Shown piece after piece: positions 57,999 through 64,000 of a stretch of 64,000 nucleotides of DNA. The DNA comes from Methylobacterium sp. J-070 (GTDB lineage: Bacteria > Pseudomonadota > Alphaproteobacteria > Rhizobiales > Beijerinckiaceae). The stretch covers positions 1-64,000 of the forward strand of contig NZ_JAKSXX010000165.1 in assembly GCF_022829385.1 (NCBI RefSeq), written 5' to 3'. The notes under the pieces were generated by a model. That model worked only from the letters and a program-made list of their open reading frames with translations, did no database searches and was not told the origin of the DNA. Positions within the stretch are counted from its first letter, which is position 1. Every line of letters begins with the position of its first letter. The position numbers were made by a program, and so were the translations under genes.

Positions 57999-60900
57999 TC
58001 AGCCGTGGGCGGGGGCAGCGCCGCCGGGATCGCCGTGCGTGTGCTTCTTGCGGAACCGTCCGAGCCAGATCGAGAGGTGACGGATCACCACGTAGAAGAC
58101 CGGGGTCAGGAACAGGCCGAAGAAGGTGGCGCCGATCATCCCGAAGAACACCGCGGTGCCGAGCGCCTGGCGCATCTCGGCCCCGGGGCCGGTGGCGATC
58201 ACCAGCGGCAGGGTGCCGAGGATGAACGCGAAGGCGGTCATCAGGATCGGGCGCAGGCGCAGGCGGCAGGCCTCCACTGCCGCCTCGACCGGGCCGCGAT
58301 GCTCGCGCTGCTCGATGTCGTGCGCGAATTCCACGATCAGGATCGCGTTCTTGGCCGCGAGGCCGATGAGCACGATCAGGCCGATCTGGGTCAGGATGTT
58401 GTTGTCCTGCCCCCGGAACTGCACGCCGGCCAGGGCGGCGAGCACGCCGGTCGGCACCACCAGCAGGATCGCCAGCGGCAGCGCCCAGGATTCGTACTGC
58501 GCGGCCAGCACCAGGAAGACCAGGAGCACGCCCAGCGCGAACACCGCGCCGGCGGTGCCGCTCGCGGCCTTCTGCTGGTAGGCGATCTCGGTCCAGTCGT
58601 AGGCGTAGCCCTCGGGCAGCGCCTTCTTGGCGATGTCCTCCATGGCGGTCAGCGCCTGGCCGGTGGAGACGCCGGGCTTGGCCACGCCCTGCACCGGCAC
58701 CGAGTAGTACAGGTTGAAGCGCTGCACGATCTGAGGACCGGTCACGTCCCGCACGGAGGCGAGCGTGCCCATCGGCACCAGGGCTCCGGTGGAGGAGCGC
58801 ACCTTGATCTGCGAGATGTCCTGCACCGAGGTGCGGAACGGCGCGTCGCCCTGCAGGCGCACCTGGTAGATGCGGCCGAGCGTGTTGAAGTCGTTGACGT
58901 AGGTTCCGCCGAGATCCGCCTGGACCGACGAGAACACGTTCGCCAGCGGCACGTTCAGCATCCGCGCGATGGTGCGGTCGATGTCGAGGAACAGCTGCGG
59001 CGTCGAGTTGTCGAAGGTCGTGAACACGCGCTGCACGTCGGCGCTCTGGTTCGCCTGGGCGATCACCTCGCCGGCCGCGGCCATCAGCGGGCCGATCTCC
59101 GAGGATTGGCGGCTCTCGATCTGCATCTTGAAGCCGCCGCCGTTGCCGAGGCCGCGGACCGGCGGCGGCGGAATCACGATCACCCGGGCCTCCTGGATGT
59201 CCGAGGTGGCCTTGAGGACGTCGCCGGTGATGACCGCCGCGCTCCGGCCGACGGTGGCGCGTTCCTTGGCGCCCTTCAGCGTCAGGAACATCACCCCGGC
59301 GTTGGTGGTGTTGGTGAAGGTCGCGCCGTCGAAGCCCGCGATGATCACCGCATTGGCCACGCCGTCGACCGTGCGGGCCTGCTTGGCGGCGCGCAGGATC
59401 ACCTCCGTCGTCCGGTCGAGGGAGGCGCCGGAGGGCAGCTGCACGACGCCGATCAGGTAGCCCTGGTCCTGGTCCGGGATGAAGCCCGTCGGGGTCGTCT
59501 GCGCGAGGTGCAGCGTGCCGGCGATCACCGCCGCGTAGACGAGCAGCATCACGCCGAGGCCGACGAACCCGCCGGTGAGGACGCGGATGGTCCGTCCGTA
59601 GGCATTCGAGGTGGCGTCGAAGGCGCGGTTGAAGCCGTTGGCCAGCCAAGCCACGAACCGCGTCAGGAAGAATTTCGGCTCCTTGCGGGCATGGTGGGGC
59701 ACCAGCAGCAGCTTGCAGAGCGCCGGCGACAGGGTCAGCGAGTTGAAGGCCGAGATCAGCGTCGAGGCCGCGATCGTCAGCGCGAACTGCTTGTAGAACT
59801 GACCCGAGATGCCCGGGATGAACGCCGTCGGCACGAACACCGCGGCGAGCACGAGCGCGATGGCGATGACCGCGCCGCCGACCTCGTCCATGGTCTTGTG
59901 GGCGGCGTCGCCGGACGACAGCCCCTCGGCCATGTTGCGCTCGACGTTCTCCACCACCACGATGGCGTCGTCGACCACGATGCCGATGGCGAGCACCAGC
60001 CCGAACAGGGTCAGGTTGTTGAGCGAGAAGCCGAAGGCCGCCATCGCCGCGAAGGTGCCGATCAGCGACACGGGGATCGCGATGACCGGGATCAGCGCGG
60101 TGCGCCAGCTCTGGAGGAAGACCAGCACCACGATGACGACGAGGCCGACCGCCTCGAACAGGGTCTTGTAGACCTCCTGGATCGACTCCTCGATGAACTC
60201 GGTCGGATTGTAGGCGATCCGGTACTCGACATCCGGCGGGAAGTTCTTCTTGACCGTCTCCATCACCTTCTTGACCGACGCCGCGGCGTCGAGGGCGTTG
60301 GTGCCGGGCCGCTGGAACGCGCCGATGCCCACCGCCGGGGTGTCGTTGAGGTAGGAGTTGGTGGTGTAGTCCTTCTGCCCCATCTCGACGCGGGCGATAT
60401 CCTTGACCCGGACGAGGCGCCCGTCCTGCGCCTTGATGATGACCTCGGCGAATTCCTCGGGGGTCCTGAAGCGCGCCTGCGACTGCACGACCAGCTGGAA
60501 GGCCTCGCCCTTGGCGGCGGGCGGCCCGTTCAGCTGGCCGGCCGCCACCTGGACGTTCTGCTCCTGCAGGGCCGTTGTGACGTCGGTGACCGAGAGGCTG
60601 TAGGCCGCGAGCTTGTTCGGATCGACCCAGATGCGCTCGGCGTACTCGTTACCGCCGAAGATCGTGATGTCGCCGACGCCATCGAGGCGCAGCAGCTCGT
60701 CGCGGATGTTCAGGTAGATGTAGTTGGCGAGGTAGTTCTGGTCGTAGGTCTTGTTCGGCGAGAGCAGGTGCACGACCAGCATCAGGTCGGGCGAGGCCTT
60801 GCGCACGGTGACGCCGAGGTTGCGCACGTCCGGCGGCAGGCGGGGCTGGGCGACCGAGAGCCGGTTCTGCACCAGCACGTTGGCGATATCGAGGTTGGTG

Positions 60901-61196
60901 CCGACCTTGAAGGTCACGGTCAGCAGCATGTTGCCGTCGTTGGTCGACAACGACGTCATGTAGAGCATGTTGTCGACGCCGTTGACCTCCTGCTCGATCG
61001 GCGTCGCGATCGTGGCGGCCACAGTCTCGGCGTTGGCGCCCGGGTAGGAGGCGCGCACGGTCACGGTCGGCGGCACGATCTCGGGGTACTGCGAGACCGG
61101 CAGGCTCTCGTAGGCCACGAAGCCGAGGATCAGGAACACGATCGACGTGACGGACGCGAAGATCGGCCTGTCGACGAAGAAATGGGCGAAACGCAT
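57999..61196 (-). CDS. RND efflux pump permease, HAE1 family, 1065 aa
   Basis: AcrB/MexB-type transporter of normal length (1,040-1,070). Helix 1 is FFVDRPIFASVTSIVFLILG and helix 4 carries the proton-relay pair in GIVVDDAIVVVENVERNMAE. LTIAASTLISAFNSLTLSPA and AILIVEFAHDIEQREHRGPV are classic motifs. Twelve membrane helices and two large periplasmic loops can be traced. It would export drugs, solvents or bile-type compounds with the adaptor encoded 107 bp upstream. No outer-membrane channel gene is present, so a TolC-like partner must be elsewhere. Confidence 0.97.
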   Translation of the reverse strand: MRFAHFFVDRPIFASVTSIVFLILGFVAYESLPVSQYPEIVPPTVTVRASYPGANAETVAATIATPIEQEVNGVDNMLYMTSLSTNDGNMLLTVTFKVGTNLDIANVLVQNRLSVAQPRLPPDVRNLGVTVRKASPDLMLVVHLLSPNKTYDQNYLANYIYLNIRDELLRLDGVGDITIFGGNEYAERIWVDPNKLAAYSLSVTDVTTALQEQNVQVAAGQLNGPPAAKGEAFQLVVQSQARFRTPEEFAEVIIKAQDGRLVRVKDIARVEMGQKDYTTNSYLNDTPAVGIGAFQRPGTNALDAAASVKKVMETVKKNFPPDVEYRIAYNPTEFIEESIQEVYKTLFEAVGLVVIVVLVFLQSWRTALIPVIAIPVSLIGTFAAMAAFGFSLNNLTLFGLVLAIGIVVDDAIVVVENVERNMAEGLSSGDAAHKTMDEVGGAVIAIALVLAAVFVPTAFIPGISGQFYKQFALTIAASTLISAFNSLTLSPALCKLLLVPHHARKEPKFFLTRFVAWLANGFNRAFDATSNAYGRTIRVLTGGFVGLGVMLLVYAAVIAGTLHLAQTTPTGFIPDQDQGYLIGVVQLPSGASLDRTTEVILRAAKQARTVDGVANAVIIAGFDGATFTNTTNAGVMFLTLKGAKERATVGRSAAVITGDVLKATSDIQEARVIVIPPPPVRGLGNGGGFKMQIESRQSSEIGPLMAAAGEVIAQANQSADVQRVFTTFDNSTPQLFLDIDRTIARMLNVPLANVFSSVQADLGGTYVNDFNTLGRIYQVRLQGDAPFRTSVQDISQIKVRSSTGALVPMGTLASVRDVTGPQIVQRFNLYYSVPVQGVAKPGVSTGQALTAMEDIAKKALPEGYAYDWTEIAYQQKAASGTAGAVFALGVLLVFLVLAAQYESWALPLAILLVVPTGVLAALAGVQFRGQDNNILTQIGLIVLIGLAAKNAILIVEFAHDIEQREHRGPVEAAVEACRLRLRPILMTAFAFILGTLPLVIATGPGAEMRQALGTAVFFGMIGATFFGLFLTPVFYVVIRHLSIWLGRFRKKHTHGDPGGAAPAHG

Positions 61197-61303
61197 CGGT
61201 CAAACCTCTGAGGCCCGCCGGTCTCCCGGTCGGGGCCCTGCGTCGTCGGTGCGGCGCGCGCCGTAGGGCACGCTCGAAGGCGGTCGCGTCGAGCCCGTCG
61301 GGC

Positions 61304-62458
61304 TCACGTCTTGCTCGGGGGCAGCTCGACGGTCTCGGGCGTCACCTTGGCGCCGGGGCGGACCCGGGAGATGCCGTTGACCACCAACGTCTCGTCGCCC
61401 TTCAGCCCGGACTGGATCACCCGATAGCCGTCGACCTTCGGCCCGAGGACCACGTCCTTCTGCTGGACGGTGTTGTCGGGGCCGATCAGGTAGACGATGC
61501 GCTTGTCCTGGTTGGCCGCCACCGCCTCGTCGGGGATCAGCACGCCCTGGTACGGCTTGGTCGCCGGCATCGACACGATGCCGAACAGGCCGGGCTTGAT
61601 GAACAGGTCGACGTTCGGCACCGTGGCGCGCAGCAGGATCGTGCCGGTGGCGGTGTCGACGCGGTTGTCGACGAAGTCCAGGGTACCCTTGCGGGTCGGC
61701 TTCGCCTCGCCGGACAGCGCGATCTGAATCGGCACGCCCTTGCCCTGCTGGGTCTGTCCCATGCCGATGCCGAGGCTGCTCTGGTACTTCAGGAACGATT
61801 TCTCGTCGACGGTGAAGCTGAAGTAGATCGGGTCGAGGGAGACGATCGTCGTCAGCATCGTCTGGTCGGCGCTGACGATGTTGCCCTCCGTCACCAGCCG
61901 CCGGCTGATCCGGCCGTTGATCGGCGCCTTCACCTCGCTGAAGTCGAAGTTGAGCTGGGCGTTGTTGAGCGCGGCCTGGGCGCTGTCGACATCGGCCTGG
62001 GCAGTCTGCTGGGCCTGCCGGCGCTGGTCGGTGACCTGCTCGGAGATGTTGCCGCTCCGGGACAGGGTCTGGGCACGCTCCAGATCGGTCTGCGAGAAGG
62101 ATTGGCGCGCCTTGGCCGAGGCCAGCGCCGCCTGCGCCTGTTCCAGGGCCGCCTTGTAGGGGCGCCGGTCGATGACGAACAGGACGTCGCCCTTCTTGAC
62201 GGTCTGGCCGTCCATGAAATTGATCTTTTCCAGGTAGCCGGTGACCCGGGCTCGGACCTCGACGTATTCGATCGGGTCGAACCGGCCGGTATACTGGTCC
62301 TGCTCGACGATCTGTCGGACGACGGGCTTGGCGACGGTGACCTTGGGCGGCGGTCCGCCCGGCGCCTGCGCCGCCGCGGGCGTCGCGAGCGAGCCGACCG
62401 CGAGGCCGGCGGCCAGGGTTGAGAGCACGGTGAAGAGGCTGGTAAGCCGGCTGCGCAT
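61304..62458 (-). CDS. RND efflux periplasmic adaptor, 384 aa
   Basis: A signal peptide (TLAAGLAVGSLATPAAAQ) and the membrane-fusion-protein layout. The lipoyl half-motifs are DPIEYVEVRARVTGYLEKIN and DGQTVKKGDVLFVIDRRPYK. A coiled-coil hairpin (about 100-170, ALEQAQAALASAKARQSFSQ) comes next, then the second lipoyl half, APINGRISRRLVTEGNIVSA. A beta-barrel and a membrane-proximal end GLKGDETLVVNGISRVRPGA follow. AGGACC precedes the ATG. It pairs with the downstream permease, linking it to an outer-membrane channel. Confidence 0.96.
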   Translation of the reverse strand: MRSRLTSLFTVLSTLAAGLAVGSLATPAAAQAPGGPPPKVTVAKPVVRQIVEQDQYTGRFDPIEYVEVRARVTGYLEKINFMDGQTVKKGDVLFVIDRRPYKAALEQAQAALASAKARQSFSQTDLERAQTLSRSGNISEQVTDQRRQAQQTAQADVDSAQAALNNAQLNFDFSEVKAPINGRISRRLVTEGNIVSADQTMLTTIVSLDPIYFSFTVDEKSFLKYQSSLGIGMGQTQQGKGVPIQIALSGEAKPTRKGTLDFVDNRVDTATGTILLRATVPNVDLFIKPGLFGIVSMPATKPYQGVLIPDEAVAANQDKRIVYLIGPDNTVQQKDVVLGPKVDGYRVIQSGLKGDETLVVNGISRVRPGAKVTPETVELPPSKT

Positions 62459-62603
62459 CGGGTCCTGCTGTCCGTTGGCCGACCCGCCGGTCGCGCCGAG
62501 CTTGACGATTGTTACGCCGCCAGAGCGCCGTAACCTGCGGGAAACCCTGTTGCTTGTGCGCGAGCGCACATCACGGCCCCGCGAGGTGGATTGCCCGGCC
62601 GAT

Positions 62604-62924
62604 CTATTCGATCGTCTCGCCGGCGCCGTACCAGTCCTTGAAGCCACCCCTGTAGTGTTCCGCGATGTCGAGGCCGGCGTTCTGCGCCGCCATCAGCGCG
62701 TGGATCGACCGCACGCCCGACGCACAGGAGAAGACCGGTCTCCGGCCATCCGCCGATACGAGCTCCGCGAGCGCGGCGGGGTCGAATTCCGACAGGGGGT
62801 GCGAGACGGCGCCCGGGATGTGTCCGGACGCGTATTCATGCTGCTCGCGAACGTCGATGACCAGCATCGATCCGTCGCTGAGCCCGCGCTTGACCGTGTC
62901 ACGATCGAGGTCGACCACCCGCAT
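62604..62924 (-). CDS. Rhodanese-like domain protein, 106 aa
   Basis: A single rhodanese domain: LVIDVREQHEYASGHIPGAV ('D(V/I)RE..E...GHIPGA') and PVFSCASGVRSIHALMAAQN, with the catalytic Cys in CASGVRS. GFKDWYGAGETIE is the usual '(G)G...W...G.P' end. It transfers sulfur from a thiol donor and is cytosolic. The active loop matches the short, GlpE/PspE-like class. Confidence 0.92.
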   Translation of the reverse strand: MRVVDLDRDTVKRGLSDGSMLVIDVREQHEYASGHIPGAVSHPLSEFDPAALAELVSADGRRPVFSCASGVRSIHALMAAQNAGLDIAEHYRGGFKDWYGAGETIE

Positions 62925-63041
62925 CTGCAGGATCTCCGTTCCGCGCGGTGTTGGACGAGGCTGCGGACTGACGGAATTCCATATGCGTCAGGCCGAAGCG
63001 GCGCAACTCGATCGGCCCGTCCCACCCGGCAGCTGCCGGCC

Positions 63042-64000
63042 TTAGAGCGCCGCCAGAGTCGGTCCCACGGCGGCGAAATGCGCATCCCAGCTCGGGGGCA
63101 CGTATCCGTCGAGCCGACCGGCGAGTTCGGCCCGGACTGGGGAGCCCGGCTGCGCCAGCGCCTCGATCGCCGCGGCCCAGCCCAGGCCGTCCAGCGGGTC
63201 GCAGAAGTGCGCGAAGCCGTCGGCGATCTCCCGATGGACCGGGATGTCGGAGGCGACCACCGGCAACCCGCAGGCCGCGGCCTCCACCACGGGTATCCCG
63301 TAACCTTCCGCGAACGACGGCATCAGCAGCGCGGTGCAGCTGCGCATCAGCGCGGCCAGGCCGTGGGTGGACAGACCCGTGACCTCGACCGCGTGGGCGC
63401 GGACGCCCGGGCAGCGCTCCAGCATGTCGATGGCGCTCTCGGCCTCCCAGCCGCGGCGCCCGACCACGACGAGGCGGGGGGCGGCCCCGCCCTGACGCTC
63501 GGCCAGGAGCCGCCAGATCTGGAACAGCAGGAGGTGGTTCTTGCGCGACTCGATGGTGCCGCACACCAAGAAGGTGGGCCGGTCCGGGGAGAACCGGGTC
63601 CCGTTCGGGCCGAAGGCGTCCTCGACGCCGAGATGGCCGACCGCCACCGGAGGGCGGCCGAATCCCGCGGCGGCGAGGTGTTCCAGGGTGCTGCGTCCGG
63701 TATCGACGGAGTTCACCAAAATGGCGGCGGCATGCCGCCCGATCGTGCGCATCCGCGCCCGGTGGCGGTCGGCCTCGCCGGTCCGGCCGTATTCGGGATG
63801 GGTGATCGGAATGAGGTCGTGGACGAAGAAGGCCGCGCGGACATCCCGCCGCGTGTACAGCCAGTCGAAGCGGCGGGGGTTGTCGAGGCGCAGGTGCGAC
63901 GTGTGGAGATAGAGCGCGTCCCGCGGCAGGGCGGCGATCGGCCGGCTCCGCAGGGCGATGGCGGCGGCGGTCCGCGCCTGGATCCGGCGCCGTTCGGAGG
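63042..64000 (-). CDS. Glycosyltransferase family 4, C-terminal part (cut by window edge)
   Basis: The C-terminal Rossmann domain shows FLVCGTIESRKNHLLLFQIW (donor-binding 'G....RKN'), then ALLMPSFAEGYGIPVVEAAA with the catalytic EX7E and CGLPVVASDIPVHREIADG. The frame stays open past 63,752 to the window edge, with DWLYTRRDVRAAFFVHDLIP and ITHPEYGRTGEADRHRARM as plausible N-domain sequence. It transfers a sugar from a nucleotide donor, probably to a surface polysaccharide. The N-terminus lies outside. Confidence 0.92.
   Translation of the reverse strand, partial: SERRRIQARTAAAIALRSRPIAALPRDALYLHTSHLRLDNPRRFDWLYTRRDVRAAFFVHDLIPITHPEYGRTGEADRHRARMRTIGRHAAAILVNSVDTGRSTLEHLAAAGFGRPPVAVGHLGVEDAFGPNGTRFSPDRPTFLVCGTIESRKNHLLLFQIWRLLAERQGGAAPRLVVVGRRGWEAESAIDMLERCPGVRAHAVEVTGLSTHGLAALMRSCTALLMPSFAEGYGIPVVEAAACGLPVVASDIPVHREIADGFAHFCDPLDGLGWAAAIEALAQPGSPVRAELAGRLDGYVPPSWDAHFAAVGPTLAAL

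Noticed and set aside
57699..61211. A 1,170-codon open frame on the plus strand
   Set aside because: It lies antisense to the RND permease; its His/Arg/Gly/Val-rich sequence has no domain and is a GC-driven shadow.

Overview
The window reads as a high-GC alphaproteobacterial chromosome, most like Methylobacterium/Methylorubrum. This is judged from gene content and strong GC bias at third codon positions, not from a database search. Supporting traits are a DUF2336 protein, a sorbosone-dehydrogenase/DUF2231 pair, a DUF2125 protein, an sppA-ihfB-lapA block next to trpF, and several chemoreceptor genes. One segment of about 19.2 kb (24,038-43,217) differs from the rest: it is an integrated prophage-like element.

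Left chromosomal arm (1-24,037). The window opens in the tail of a chemoreceptor gene, followed by small secreted or lipoprotein ORFs. Next come an operon with a DUF2231 membrane protein, a sorbosone-dehydrogenase lipoprotein and an Rmf/CrpP-like peptide, then an HD hydrolase, a PRC-barrel protein and an EamA transporter. Flavin enzymes (nitroreductase, flavin reductase), a lytic transglycosylase coupled to DUF2336, a GH15 glucan hydrolase, an acyl-CoA dehydrogenase and an OmpR/EnvZ-type pair follow. Two full chemoreceptor genes flank an arginase-ureD operon and tRNA-Cys. tRNA-Asn(GUU) closes the arm.

Mobile element (24,038-43,217). It sits at the 3' end of tRNA-Asn, and a 15-bp copy of that end marks its far border. 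Leftward from the immunity region, a 418-aa repeat protein, a 62-aa protein and the integrase form one operon. Its promoter region carries two copies of a 17-bp palindrome; a third copy lies between the CI-like repressor and a YdaS/Cro-like gene. Rightward genes include an MT-A70 methyltransferase and winged-helix replication-type proteins, ending at a strong hairpin. A leftward block holds a small terminase-like gene, two head-region-like proteins of uncertain role, a tail chaperone with a canonical -1 slippery heptamer, a tape measure with a lysozyme-like domain, and a Mu-P/P2-D-like hub protein. I find no large terminase, portal, capsid, sheath or tube gene. It is therefore a decayed prophage or a satellite that borrows heads. 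The right end carries a second tyrosine recombinase and an AT-richer two-gene module (RecF/OLD-type ATPase plus a TOPRIM-like protein), the best candidate for a poorly described anti-phage system.

Right chromosomal arm (43,218-64,000). This arm holds an FMN reductase, small hypotheticals, serA, a transglutaminase, rpsA with a leader and a clear terminator, sppA, ihfB, lapA, trpF, a DUF2125 protein, a PlsC-type acyltransferase, an RND efflux pump with its adaptor, a rhodanese, and a GT4 glycosyltransferase running off the edge.
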